Origin: Candidatus Nitrotoga sp. M5
GTDB lineage: Bacteria > Pseudomonadota > Gammaproteobacteria > Burkholderiales > Gallionellaceae
DNA length: 64,000 bases
Assembly (NCBI RefSeq): GCF_927904885.1
Contig: NZ_CAKMNW010000019.1
Coordinates: forward strand, 1-64,000
Direction: 5' to 3'
Shown here piece by piece: positions 49,522 to 57,954 of this stretch. The number at the start of each line of letters is the position of its first letter. The first letter of the stretch is position 1. The position numbers and the translations under genes were made by a program. The notes below the pieces were generated by a model, which was not told the DNA's origin, did not search any database, and saw only the letters and a program-made list of their open reading frames with translations.

Positions 49522-50175
49522 ATGCAGAAAATAGCTTTGCTTGGCTCAATAGCATCAATATGTAGTTTCGTTGTAGCTTGTTCCCCCTTAAACGGAGAAC
49601 CAGCTAATCAGACTATCAATTCGGGTGCGGGTAACGTTTCCGGCAACATTGTTGGCGACCCCAATAGCGGTATTCAGAATATTGATTCAAGCAATATAGA
49701 TTCCATTGGTAGGAACATACAAAAAAATACTAATGAAATAATTCAAAGGCTTCCAGAAGATAAGAAAGAAGTGGCAATGGAAGTGTCGAATATTGCCGTA
49801 CAGCTAATTGAAGCATCTGCAACACAGGATAATAAAGAAATTAAAAACAATATTATTAGCAAGCTTTCCAATATCGCCTTAATCCCATACAGGGTTAGTT
49901 CATCGCCATTTATTCCAGCAACTAACAAAACCCAATTGCTTTGTGAAAACGAATTTAATCTTATCTATCATGGAAAATATACTGCAAATAGAAATGATGC
50001 CATAGATTATATGGTAAACAATGTTGCGGCTCACCAGGATATTTTTCCTGGAGTAACTCGCTCATACCATAAAAAGACAATGACTTTAGATATTCTATAT
50101 CTTGAATACGATAAAGAAAAAAAAGGACCAATATTGCATTACGAATGCCGAAAAAAAAGTGAAGGCGAAGTCTAA
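49522..50175 (+). CDS. Putative lipoprotein, cassette-like gene
   Basis: A 217-residue protein with a signal peptide and lipobox VVAC (Cys about 20). After it come a G/N/S-rich stretch and a mixed helical domain with four more cysteines or none paired clearly; no family is recognised. ATG 49522 has GGAG 9 nt upstream; earlier in-frame starts at 49492 and 49507 are weaker. The stop codon lies in GTCTAAC, the first box of an attC-like palindrome at 50170-50233. The gene is A+T-rich against its neighbours, which fits an acquired cassette. Confidence 0.65.
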   Translation: MQKIALLGSIASICSFVVACSPLNGEPANQTINSGAGNVSGNIVGDPNSGIQNIDSSNIDSIGRNIQKNTNEIIQRLPEDKKEVAMEVSNIAVQLIEASATQDNKEIKNNIISKLSNIALIPYRVSSSPFIPATNKTQLLCENEFNLIYHGKYTANRNDAIDYMVNNVAAHQDIFPGVTRSYHKKTMTLDILYLEYDKEKKGPILHYECRKKSEGEV

Positions 50176-50233
50176 CGAGACAGATTAGATTTTGATGGCG
50201 AAGCGAGCTGCAATTTAATCTGACTCCTTAGGT
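50170..50233. other. attC-like palindrome A between convergent genes
   Basis: GTCTAAC at one end and ACCTAAG as inverse at the other, joined by arms GAGACAGATTA / GAGTCAGATTA (inverse). Both flanking stop codons fall in the end boxes. GTTAGAC on the minus strand fits the attC R' consensus GTTRRRY exactly. The arms lack the usual extra base in one L box, so a bidirectional terminator is the main alternative. Confidence 0.5.
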
Positions 50234-50656
50234 TTTTTCACCATTATTCACCCTGGCAAATGGAAAAGGGCGAACCCAAAACCAGCTCAGAAGAACCAAC
50301 AAGCCAAATGTGGTGTAGCAAACTATAAAGACCCAAGCTGGCGCTTCAAAGTACAAAAGCTCCCCTAGCCAATGTGAGATAAAAGAACCTGTATACACAA
50401 CATCACCAGCCTTTGAGCGGAATTCCATTTCCCATATTGTCAGCGGACAGATCAAACCTAGCCATGATTGAAGAACAACAACCACAATACCGGTCAGGTG
50501 GATCATTCGAAACCAAGGGTTTCTTACCCATGACCATGAAAGAAATCTGCCAGCCAAAATTAGCAAAAGACCGATAGTGACGAAAGCCACGAATAGAATA
50601 TGGGTAAATAAAAGTGCATCTGCTGCTGCAAGGTAAATAGTTTTCGATGACACCAT
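50228..50656 (-). CDS. DUF2784 membrane protein, likely gene cassette
   Basis: A 142-residue protein with four transmembrane helices, including FRMIHLTGIVVVVLQSW and the ICPLT(I/V)WE motif, the hallmark of DUF2784. Function is unknown. The ATG at 50656 lies 3 nt after the end box of attC-like site B, and the stop lies in site A. That is the layout of a one-gene integron cassette. The frame extends to a TTG at 50671, but that lies inside the attC. Confidence 0.8.
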   Translation of the reverse strand: MVSSKTIYLAAADALLFTHILFVAFVTIGLLLILAGRFLSWSWVRNPWFRMIHLTGIVVVVLQSWLGLICPLTIWEMEFRSKAGDVVYTGSFISHWLGELLYFEAPAWVFIVCYTTFGLLVLLSWFWVRPFPFARVNNGEKT

Positions 50657-50659
50657 TAC

Positions 50660-50731
50660 ACCTGACGTCAAAGCTCGGCAGCGGCAATAAAGCGTAGCGG
50701 AATTGCCGTCTGGTGCAGCGCCTTGTTAGCC
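50660..50731 (-). other. attC recombination site B (integron cassette)
   Basis: On the minus strand it starts GGCTAACAAGGCGCTGCACC, has an imperfect inner stem GACGGCAA / TTGCCGCT, and ends GCCGAGCTTTGACGTCAGGT. GCTAACAAGGCGCTGCA and GAGCTTTG-ACGT are very close to attC sites of chromosomal integrons. The end box GTCAGGT differs from GTTRRRY at one base. The stop codon of the TfoX-like gene sits inside the first box. No integrase gene is in the window. Confidence 0.75.
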
Positions 50732-50989
50732 GATTTGTGCCTTAAGCTGCTGTTTTCTATGTTCACCGATTTCATCCCAATGTTTGTCAGTCAAAGCCCC
50801 TTCAAATGAATATAGATAGTAACAAACCGGCAATGTTTCATCAGGATGCCTCTCCTTGATCATGCGATGTGCGCCAACAGCGCCCACTCGCCTTAAATCG
50901 TCTGCGGAAAATATCCCTACTTCATTCAATCGATCGGCAATTTTCTTACCGATGTTTTTGAGATTTGTGACGTTTTTATTCCTCGACAT
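50726..50989 (-). CDS. TfoX C-terminal domain protein, likely gene cassette
   Basis: An 87-residue protein with the TfoX_C helix-hairpin-helix-like domain: NLKNIGKKIADRLNEVGIFSADDL and GAVGAHRMI are typical. The N-terminal TfoX domain is absent, as in many stand-alone members. I start at the ATG at 50989 with AGGA 6 nt upstream; another ATG is at 50995. The stop is part of attC-like site B, so this is probably a mobile cassette. Role unknown; DNA binding is only inferred. Confidence 0.78.
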   Translation of the reverse strand: MSRNKNVTNLKNIGKKIADRLNEVGIFSADDLRRVGAVGAHRMIKERHPDETLPVCYYLYSFEGALTDKHWDEIGEHRKQQLKAQIG

Positions 50990-51097
50990 AATCATCCTGA
51001 TATTCTTCTGCTGGCTCAAAGGATTGAACGAAGATCCTTAACTGTAAATACGGGAGTTGAGCTTTTTCGTTCGCTTATGTGTAACCCCTCTTTTGTC

Positions 51098-51136
51098 AGC
51101 TAACGTCTCAATCAGCTGCGCGTTATTGAGTCGGCC
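51098..51136 (-). other. Possible short attC-like site C
   Basis: Minus strand: a stem CTCAAT / ATTGAG with a loop and the end box GTTAGCT, facing the TfoX-like gene about 110 bp away. At 39 bp it is shorter than known attC sites, and the opposite box (GGCCGAC) is weak. It could be the remains of a third site or an unrelated hairpin. Confidence 0.3.
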
Positions 51137-51220
51137 AGATTGATTTTTTATAAACCCATTTCATTTTTTAAAAATACCCATTTTGATCATAAACACCAAA
51201 ACCTAGACGAGCAGAAAAAA

Positions 51221-51340
51221 AGGGGCAGTACTGAGTGGCACTAATTTAGTGCCTTGCTAGCAAGGTTAGACTATTGTTGAACCCGCGCCAATAATGACTT
51301 AAGTTATATTGAAATTTATTTAGTGATATTCGGGGCAGTT
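51221..51340. mobile_element. MITE, family 1, diverged copy
   Basis: Starts AGGGGCAGTACTGAGTGGCA and ends as the inverse of AACTGCCCCGAATATCACTA. The inner part AGCAAGGTTAGACTATTGTT and ACCCGCGCCAATAATGACTT matches copy A closely. It shows that the true element end includes GGGGCAGT. It lies upstream of the OmpA-domain gene. Confidence 0.65.
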
Positions 51341-51541
51341 TTCTTTAAATAATTGTTGCGACAAACCTGCTGAGAATAGCGCGGCAGAAATTGGCTTGAC
51401 TGAGCTTCATCTGTAGTAAAAAATGTGCCTTTGCCGTAATTTAGCCATTTTCTAGACTGAACTCGCTTGCATAATAATGCTCACGACCTACGACGTGTTG
51501 TGGCCATAAATTGGCAGGGTAGTACATTGGAACTATTGAAT

Positions 51542-52780
51542 ATGTCGATAATATTTCAGTACAGAGCTTTATTGGTCGCCAGGGTGGTATGGGCCATCAT
51601 TTTCACAGTGATCTTGTCGAGTGCGGTCAGGGCAGACGACACTGGGGAGTTTGAGGATGAGTATTGGGTGCTTCCAAATTTCATGGTAGGCGACAATACG
51701 ACGTTGACCACTGAGCAGAGCGATCAATTTGAATTGATAACAGCGCAGATACTTCGCCGGCTTGAGGAAAAAGAATTTAAGGTGAAACGGTGTGTGCGTA
51801 TTGTAGGTCACGCTTCTACCTGGAAAGATACCCCCGAAGATAAATATTGTCCGCGGTCAGTGGCCCGCGGTAAAGCAGCAGCAGAACATTTACAGAAATT
51901 CCTCAGTGCGCCTGAAGGGTATTTTTCCGGGAAAAAAATCAGAAGCAAAATAGTAAGCGAGGACACAGTTGGATTAGGAGAGACCGGAATCTGCGATGGA
52001 GCAGCCCAAACTGCTGTTTGCAACCCACTCGACGGTACCGATGTGACTATAGTTTATGGCGGGCGAGCCAATCACGAGCCGCTTTTTAATAACATGCCGA
52101 CCAGTATATCAAAGGAAGCCCAAGCCAACCGCGCGAATAACAGGCGCGTTGAAATCACCCTACCTGTTGTTCCAATTAGTTGGTGTGAACGCCATAAGCC
52201 TTTAGGTAAACGATTGAGCCGGATCACGCTCAAGGGGGAATCTAGAGAACAAATTAGAAAACTAGAAGGCATTCGACGGACTTTAAGGTCTCATTATTTG
52301 TGCGATGAAGACTCGTTAGAGCGCGTAAAGCTGTTTAACTTTAACGACGAAGAGTTCAATGAATTTGAAGGTAAGCCGATTATTCGATTTTTCTCCCAAG
52401 ATTTGTATGAGGCCTTTGAAAATCATGAGATCGCGGTCGCGCTCGACGACAAAGGAAAAGTTATTCCTCTTGGCAATACAGACCCGAAAATCGCTAAGAT
52501 GGTCATACGCAAATGTAAAAACATCCGGGGAAAGCGCTTGGAATCCTGTCTTAAATGGATCAAAAGTCGAATAGACGGTCATTTGCAGATTCTTGAAAAT
52601 GAAATTAGCGATTTCAACTTGGAAAGCAGTGGTACGCCTTGGCTACGGCGGAAAACGCTTGAGTGCAAGATCGCGAGAAGGATCTTGAAACAAGAGCATA
52701 AGGGAATGCGGACACCCTATGCCGGGTATAAAGCGGAATTGAAAAAGTTGCGTGGGTGGTGCTTCAAAGCCGACGATTAA
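51542..52780 (+). CDS. OmpA-domain protein
   Basis: A 412-residue exported protein: signal peptide to about residue 30 (SSAVRADD). A peptidoglycan-binding OmpA C-terminal domain covers residues ~45-205 (IVGHAST, RSVARGKAAAEHL, ANRRVEITL as NRANNRRVEI). A long basic, cysteine-containing C-terminal region of unknown fold follows. The usual order, with OmpA last, is inverted here. Earlier starts (TTG 51467) are possible but the signal peptide begins at 51542. Likely periplasmic, bound to the wall. Confidence 0.72.
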   Translation: MSIIFQYRALLVARVVWAIIFTVILSSAVRADDTGEFEDEYWVLPNFMVGDNTTLTTEQSDQFELITAQILRRLEEKEFKVKRCVRIVGHASTWKDTPEDKYCPRSVARGKAAAEHLQKFLSAPEGYFSGKKIRSKIVSEDTVGLGETGICDGAAQTAVCNPLDGTDVTIVYGGRANHEPLFNNMPTSISKEAQANRANNRRVEITLPVVPISWCERHKPLGKRLSRITLKGESREQIRKLEGIRRTLRSHYLCDEDSLERVKLFNFNDEEFNEFEGKPIIRFFSQDLYEAFENHEIAVALDDKGKVIPLGNTDPKIAKMVIRKCKNIRGKRLESCLKWIKSRIDGHLQILENEISDFNLESSGTPWLRRKTLECKIARRILKQEHKGMRTPYAGYKAELKKLRGWCFKADD

Positions 52781-52868
52781 AATTCCGTGTTGCCTGAGAA
52801 GTAGGGACCGTGCAAGTCTCAAGTTCTTCGCATGGGTGTTAGGAAATGAAGATTGAAAGGCTTCAGTG

Positions 52869-52986
52869 CCGAATGCCACTAAGTTAATGGAGCTTAGCAT
52901 AGCTAAAGCAACAACTTAAGCCAGTATTGGCGCGGATTTACCAAGAGTCAAACCTTGCTAAAAGGGCTTAACTTAGTGGCATTCGG
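52869..52986. mobile_element. MITE, family 1, copy B
   Basis: A 118-bp element starting CCGAATGCCACTAAGTTAAT and ending TTAACTTAGTGGCATTCGG, in opposite orientation to copy A and with matching interior (CAGTATTGGCGCGGATTTAC). It abuts the left arm of the catabolic island. Its right flank TACTGCCCCT also occurs at the far end of the island, at 62241-62250. Confidence 0.8.
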
Positions 52987-53001
52987 TACTGCCCCTCATG
53001 T

Positions 53002-53156
53002 CACTCGGTTAAGGGCTCGCTGAGTAGAAATGAAGTCTCTCGCAACTTGCCGGGGCACTGTTAGCCACGGCAGCTTCTTGGGTCATCGTTTTTTTTCGCG
53101 TGGCTCAATCCGGTCAGGTCTAAATGGTAACCGCATTGTCGCGATACAGGCAGTTA
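53002..53156. repeat. Left inverted arm of the catabolic island
   Basis: 155 bp that match, as inverse complement and with about ten differences, the 153 bp at 62081-62233. The two arms enclose all polyol genes. The arm contains the 3' part of a small minus-strand reading frame (53083-53232) and a GCCACGGC hairpin core. The 2-bp length difference is in a T-run. Confidence 0.85.
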
Positions 53157-53232
53157 CGGTTGCAATCAGTGTGCGAGTGGCCAGAACAGTAGCACTGACT
53201 TGCAGCAGCTGTCGACGTTTGAACTTAAGCAT
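53083..53232 (-). pseudogene. Small reading frame broken in the left arm
   Basis: A 49-codon frame with a good ribosome site (GAGGGA, 7 nt) and a product beginning MLKFKRRQLLQVSATVLATR, like a twin-arginine or membrane leader. The right arm holds the same frame without its N-terminus but running on in frame (MTTQELAVANSATASC). Here two extra bases in an A-run cause an early stop. No family is recognised. Confidence 0.45.
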
Positions 53233-53395
53233 GATTGTATCCCTCGTTGCGGAAGTGCCGCGAATCTCGCGATTGGATCGAGCATCGTGAACGACTCGGG
53301 GCAGTCAGGTTGCGGCGACGAGAACGCTACAGCCGATGCCGACTTGCCATTAGCGAGTTTGACTTTCTCTTATCTCGACAAGTAATGTTGATGCC

Positions 53396-54880
53396 TTACA
53401 GGAGCTTTCTCATTCGAAGCGAGATGTCGTGGTTTTCGTAGAGAGCTTGAATAATTTCCGTATACAACGCGGTGAATTGTTTGTTGTGGATGAGATTGCC
53501 AAAAACGGGTTCGAGTTTAAGAAATGACAGCGTGTCATCTGGGGTTCTCTTCGCAGCTTGATGCAGTTCGTCTTTCATTGCATCGATAATATCGAGCCGC
53601 GCGCCGTGCCGGTCGACGCCCTTGTCGCTATAGAAACACCATGCGGCGATGACCAGGGTGGCATATTTGATGCTGCCGCCGCGCTCCAGATTTGCGGTGA
53701 TCGTCGGGACCAGGAATACCGGCAGCTTGGCGGAACTTTCCAGGCAGATTCGCGCCAGGCTGTCCTTGATGTTCGGGTTGCCGAACCGCTCGATCAGACT
53801 GTCCTTGTAAGCGTCCAGATCGATTCCTTCCACCGGGTCGAGCACCGGGGTCGCCTCCACATCCATGAACCGGCGCAGATAGGTCGCAAACAGCGGATCG
53901 GCCACGCAGCCATCGATGGTTTTGTGTCCGTGAATCGACCCAAGCAACCCGAGGACGGAATGCCCAGCGTTGAGCAACCGTAGTTTCATTTTCTCGTACG
54001 GCGTGACGTCGGGAACAAACTGCGCGCCGACCTTTTCCCACGCGGGCCGGCCGTTGGAGAAACTGTCTTCGATGACCCATTGGGTGAACGGTTCGCAGGT
54101 GACCGGCCATTGGTCATTCAATCCCACTTCGCTACGGAGGTACGCGATATCCTCCGGCGTTGTTACGGGCGTGATCCGGTCCACCATGGCATTGGGGAAG
54201 CACACGTCGCTCTCGATCCACCGCGCGAGCTCGGGATCCTGCCTGCCCGCGAATGCCAGCACCATCTTGCGCGTCAGGTTGCCGTTGTGCTGGATGTTGT
54301 CGCATGACTGAATGGTGACGGCCGGGAGCCCCTGGGCGCGGCGTTTCTTGAGCGCAGCGGTCAGATAGCCAAACACCGTCTTCGGGGTCTCGGGATGTTC
54401 CAGATCATGCCGCACATCGGCATCGCCGAAATCGAACTCGCCCGTAGCGGGGTTGAAGTTGTAGCCCCCCTCGGTGATGGTCAGCGAAACGATCTTGGTG
54501 TCCGCGCTGGCCATCTTGTCGATGACGGCGCCGGGATCGTCGCAGCCCAGCTTGAAATCGATCAGGGAGCCGATGACGCAGGTTTCGACCTTTCCTTGGG
54601 GATGCTTCACGATCAACGTGTAGAGATAGTCCTGCGCTTTCAGAATATCCCCGATTTTGCGGTCGGCCTCTCGCAGACCCACGCCGCAGATGCCCCAGTC
54701 GGACGCCTCGGACTCGTTCATCAGCGCATCGGTGTAATACGCTTCGTGTGATCGGTGGAATCCGCCGACGCCGATATGGACGATGCCGGCTTTGACTTTG
54801 CTCCGGTCATAGGATGGACGAGCGATTTCGTCGGTGAGGAGGTGAAGGTTTTCCTGCTTGAGTTGAACGAGTTCCGTCAT
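53396..54880 (-). CDS. mtlK: Mannitol 2-dehydrogenase
   Basis: A 494-residue polyol-specific long-chain dehydrogenase that oxidises D-mannitol (or arabinitol/sorbitol) to the ketose with NAD. The Rossmann motif is GVGGFHRSH near residue 37. The catalytic K-x4-N-x2-H is K299, N304, H307, equal to the Pseudomonas enzyme. GGGAG stands 5 nt before the ATG at 54880; the frame is open upstream but without a ribosome site. It is the last gene of the minus-strand block and is clearly richer in G+C than the chromosomal genes to the left. Confidence 0.93.
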   Translation of the reverse strand: MTELVQLKQENLHLLTDEIARPSYDRSKVKAGIVHIGVGGFHRSHEAYYTDALMNESEASDWGICGVGLREADRKIGDILKAQDYLYTLIVKHPQGKVETCVIGSLIDFKLGCDDPGAVIDKMASADTKIVSLTITEGGYNFNPATGEFDFGDADVRHDLEHPETPKTVFGYLTAALKKRRAQGLPAVTIQSCDNIQHNGNLTRKMVLAFAGRQDPELARWIESDVCFPNAMVDRITPVTTPEDIAYLRSEVGLNDQWPVTCEPFTQWVIEDSFSNGRPAWEKVGAQFVPDVTPYEKMKLRLLNAGHSVLGLLGSIHGHKTIDGCVADPLFATYLRRFMDVEATPVLDPVEGIDLDAYKDSLIERFGNPNIKDSLARICLESSAKLPVFLVPTITANLERGGSIKYATLVIAAWCFYSDKGVDRHGARLDIIDAMKDELHQAAKRTPDDTLSFLKLEPVFGNLIHNKQFTALYTEIIQALYENHDISLRMRKLL

Positions 54881-55032
54881 GACAAACTCCCTATGAACCT
54901 TATCGCTATTTTCTCCAGCTGTTTGTTGAGCGCTTTGGCCTGATGCATCACCCAGTGGGCGGAGATGAAGGCGTACTGGTAGAAATTGTCCCGGTTGGCT
55001 TCGCAAACCGCCATGTCCGCGATCCAGAACAT
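54877..55032 (-). CDS. Small reading frame or gene remnant before mtlK
   Basis: A 51-codon frame between the fructokinase and mannitol dehydrogenase genes whose TGA overlaps the mtlK ATG as ATGA. The product starts MFWIADMAVCEANRDNFYQY. It reads like the C-terminal end of a larger enzyme rather than a free small protein. The ribosome site is weak. Either a coupled leader or the tail of a deleted gene. Confidence 0.35.
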   Translation of the reverse strand: MFWIADMAVCEANRDNFYQYAFISAHWVMHQAKALNKQLEKIAIRFIGSLS

Positions 55033-55062
55033 CAATTTTATTCTATTACTTTTCTTTGTTGC

Positions 55063-55947
55063 TCACAATTTCTTCAGATGTTCGGGCAGGACCGGGGTTG
55101 CACCCTTCTGCGAGCAGACAAACGAGGCGACCCGGTTCGCAAACACATTCACCGTGCTCAGCGGCCAGCCCTTCAGCACGCCCATGCAGAGCGACGCCGT
55201 GAATGAATCCCCGGCTCCGACCGAGTCCACCGCAAGCCCCTCCACTCCCGGGGTGTCATCTACTTCAGCGCCCCCTACAAGCACGCTTCCGTCCGGACCG
55301 CGCGTGTAGGCTACCAGCCTCAGGTCAAACCGTTCACGCAACTCGTTGAGCTGATCCATTACATTGCCGCGCAGGCCGAAGTAGCCGGCCAGCACTGGAA
55401 GCTCTTCGTCGCTGAGCTTCAAAATCGAAGCGAGGCGTAGCGAGGCGTCGACTTGCTCCTTCGAAAAAAAAGACTGTCGCAAATTCACGTCGAAAATCTT
55501 CAGCGCCGCCTCCGGCATGTGCCGCAAGAACGTGTGGATGGTTTCGCGCGAAACCGGTGAGCGCTGCGAAAGCGATCCAAAACACACCGCATCCAGGGTC
55601 GCCGCCAGCGCCTTGAGCCCGCCGGTAAAAGCAATATGATCCCATGCCACATTCTCGAAAATCCGATAGGAAGGTTTGCCCTCTTCGTTCAGCGTCACCT
55701 GCACAGTTCCGGTAGGGAACGTGTCGCTTTCCAGGACATAGCTGGCATCCACCCCCATTTCCCGCAGCTTGTCGCGAATGCCCAGTCCCAGTTCATCGGT
55801 CCCCACGCAGCTTACTGGATAGGCCTTCGCGCCGAGCTGGTAGCAATGGAACGCAAAATTGGCCGGGGCGCCGCCGAGACGCTTGTGCTCTGGAAACACA
55901 TCCCAAAGCAACTCGCCGATTCCCGCCACTGTAAAACCATTACTCAT
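55063..55947 (-). CDS. Fructokinase, PfkB family
   Basis: A 294-residue sugar kinase with the N-terminal GELLWD motif, the GG pair (RLGGAPANFAFH) and the catalytic GAGDSF near residue 245. It would phosphorylate the fructose made by mannitol dehydrogenase to fructose 6-phosphate. It lies just upstream of mtlK on the same strand. Substrate is inferred from context; PfkB members vary. Confidence 0.88.
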   Translation of the reverse strand: MSNGFTVAGIGELLWDVFPEHKRLGGAPANFAFHCYQLGAKAYPVSCVGTDELGLGIRDKLREMGVDASYVLESDTFPTGTVQVTLNEEGKPSYRIFENVAWDHIAFTGGLKALAATLDAVCFGSLSQRSPVSRETIHTFLRHMPEAALKIFDVNLRQSFFSKEQVDASLRLASILKLSDEELPVLAGYFGLRGNVMDQLNELRERFDLRLVAYTRGPDGSVLVGGAEVDDTPGVEGLAVDSVGAGDSFTASLCMGVLKGWPLSTVNVFANRVASFVCSQKGATPVLPEHLKKL

Positions 55948-56022
55948 TCTTCATACCCCTCTCCTTAAACCATTCGTCCTCAACGCATCCAGGTGCCAGC
56001 GTCGACATTGAGGGGCGTGGTA

Positions 56023-57017
56023 TCACCCCATCCCGGTCGCTGTGGTCACGCGTCCTTAAACTGCGGGCTCTGACGCCCCCCGCACCGCAGCTCTTTGCAG
56101 TGCCTTAGAACGCTTCAAATCCCAGTAGGCGAAGACAAAGTAGATCACCGTGCACCAGATGCTAACGTCGTAGAACCGCTCCAGATTGACATAGTAGACA
56201 TAGATGTCAGGGCTGTGGAACAGAACCCTCCAGGCAAGAACGAATGGAACTGCCAGGCCAATGATGATGTAGATCGCCTTGATCACTTTGGAAAGAATGG
56301 AGGCGTCATTGACGGGCTCGTGACTCTCCGTTGCGGCTTGTTGCGCATGAAATTCGGCGACTCTCTCCTGGAACACCCGTTCCGCCTGCTCGCCCTCGGG
56401 ATAGCTTTCAGCAGCACCGTATTTCTTCGCCAGCACGATATAGGCGGCGATCGAGACGAACCAGGTCGGCAGGAACAGGTAGTAGAACGGAATGATGTTG
56501 AGCGCGCCCAGACCAAAACCAAAAACCAGCGAGACCGCCCATGTGCCGATCGCCGGGACGCTGTACTGCAAGCCCTTGAAACGAGCCCAATAGCGGGTAA
56601 ATCCGATTCTCGGGAAGATATGGTGTTCGGCGAAGACGATACCGCCCACCGGCACGAGAATGAGGCCGGCATAGGTCAAGAGGGGGAGCATGCTTTGGTA
56701 AATGAATGGAAAGGCACTCGCGACCACGACCGCCAGTCCAACGAGCAAGGTTACCTTCGTCCTGGGCACGTCGGGAAATACGGCCTGCGCGGCTAGACCG
56801 GCGCGGTAAAGGTTCGCATTGGCGGTTGTCCACCCGGCAACGACCACGATCACAAACCCCGATGCGCCCAGGGCATAGAAGGCCACTTCGCCCGGATCGA
56901 CCACCATGATGCTGGATTTCGTCATCGCCGCGGTCGCCGCGCCCATGAGTCCCGCTGAAATCCAGGCCACGTAGTGTCCGAACATCATGCCCGTACTGGT
57001 CGCGAGACCATAACTTT
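56023..57017. repeat. 995-bp direct repeat, parental copy
   Basis: This segment, the 3' part of the permease gene plus 33 bp of downstream DNA, recurs at 61087-62081 in the same orientation. The two copies looked identical wherever I compared them, and the encoded proteins agree residue for residue. The right boundary here is inside the permease gene. Confidence 0.95.
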
Positions 57018-57816
57018 TCTTCTTGGCATAGCGGAGCAGCGCCATGTCGATCAGCCCGAAGTGAGAGAAGGTGTTCGCGGCCCACGCGAAGCCGGCAACC
57101 TCGAGCATCCCGATGCCCGGTTTTCCCTCGGCGTTCAGGCCCGTCCAGACGGTTGCTCCGGCTATCTGCACGAAATCGGAAAAGCTGGTCAGGGTGGTGT
57201 AGCCAGTGATGAATTCCGAGAGCGCGGGAAGCAGAACCATGCCGCCGACGATGAACATCACCATCAGCCATGGTGCGCAGATGCTGGCAAATTCGGTGAC
57301 CGCATTGAACCCGAAGACCGCAACCAGAACCACGATGACCGCAACCGCGATAGCCACGATGACGAACAGCACACTCGTCGGATACGGATGCACCTGTGGG
57401 GGAATATCGAACAATGCTCTGACAGCCGTTGCCGACACGGTGATCATGGCCGCCGATATGACGCCGAAGATCAAGACATTGGCCACGTTGTAGAGGCGCG
57501 ACATCGAGTCGCCGGCAATGCGGTTCAAATAGGTGTAGAGGCTCAGCCGGGTATCGACCGCGATCGGCGCGGTGATCAGCCAGAAGCTCAGGATGGCCAG
57601 CGTGTTGCCGATCAGCAGACCGATGAGAATGTCCCATATCCCCGCACCCAGTGCCACAAAGGTGGCGCCGATCACGAATTCCGTCGCGGCAACGTGTTCG
57701 GCGGCATACAGGCCGGCAAAGCGCCCCCAGCCATGCAGCTTATGCGGTGGGATCGGAAGCTGCTCGTCGTCCATATCGGCTATGGACTGTCCTGGATCGA
57801 AAGCTTTATTGGTCAT
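56056..57816 (-). CDS. NCS1-family (cytosine/purine-type) permease
   Basis: A 586-residue transporter with about twelve helices of the nucleobase-cation-symport-1 family: start HGWGRFAGLYAAEHVAATEF, conserved GFAWAANTFSHFG in the middle. It has an unusually long C-terminal part with two more helices and a hydrophilic stretch. Family members take up cytosine, purines, allantoin or hydantoins. Here it sits within a mannitol operon between fructokinase and a sugar-binding protein, so a polyol or sugar substrate should be considered. The 3' half is duplicated downstream. Confidence 0.85.
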   Translation of the reverse strand: MTNKAFDPGQSIADMDDEQLPIPPHKLHGWGRFAGLYAAEHVAATEFVIGATFVALGAGIWDILIGLLIGNTLAILSFWLITAPIAVDTRLSLYTYLNRIAGDSMSRLYNVANVLIFGVISAAMITVSATAVRALFDIPPQVHPYPTSVLFVIVAIAVAVIVVLVAVFGFNAVTEFASICAPWLMVMFIVGGMVLLPALSEFITGYTTLTSFSDFVQIAGATVWTGLNAEGKPGIGMLEVAGFAWAANTFSHFGLIDMALLRYAKKKSYGLATSTGMMFGHYVAWISAGLMGAATAAMTKSSIMVVDPGEVAFYALGASGFVIVVVAGWTTANANLYRAGLAAQAVFPDVPRTKVTLLVGLAVVVASAFPFIYQSMLPLLTYAGLILVPVGGIVFAEHHIFPRIGFTRYWARFKGLQYSVPAIGTWAVSLVFGFGLGALNIIPFYYLFLPTWFVSIAAYIVLAKKYGAAESYPEGEQAERVFQERVAEFHAQQAATESHEPVNDASILSKVIKAIYIIIGLAVPFVLAWRVLFHSPDIYVYYVNLERFYDVSIWCTVIYFVFAYWDLKRSKALQRAAVRGASEPAV

Positions 57817-57954
57817 TTTTCGCTCCCCTACTACTGTGTCTTACGTCATTCCAATCAACGGGAAATTTGTCTGCAGAAGCAATAGGCGGTCGACTATCGC
57901 CCACCGTCCGCAGCCGGACATGCCGAGTGAGCTTAGCGGCGGATCGCGGGGGGT

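Noticed and set aside
54881..55006. N-terminal extension of mannitol dehydrogenase by 42 codons
   Set aside because: The ATG at 54880 has a strong ribosome site and gives the exact family length; the upstream part is out of phase with the small frame that ends there.
56974..57885. 303-codon plus-strand frame opposite the permease
   Set aside because: Composition (D, H, R, G rich) is that of an antisense frame in high-G+C DNA; no ribosome site and no family match, while the minus-strand permease is clear.
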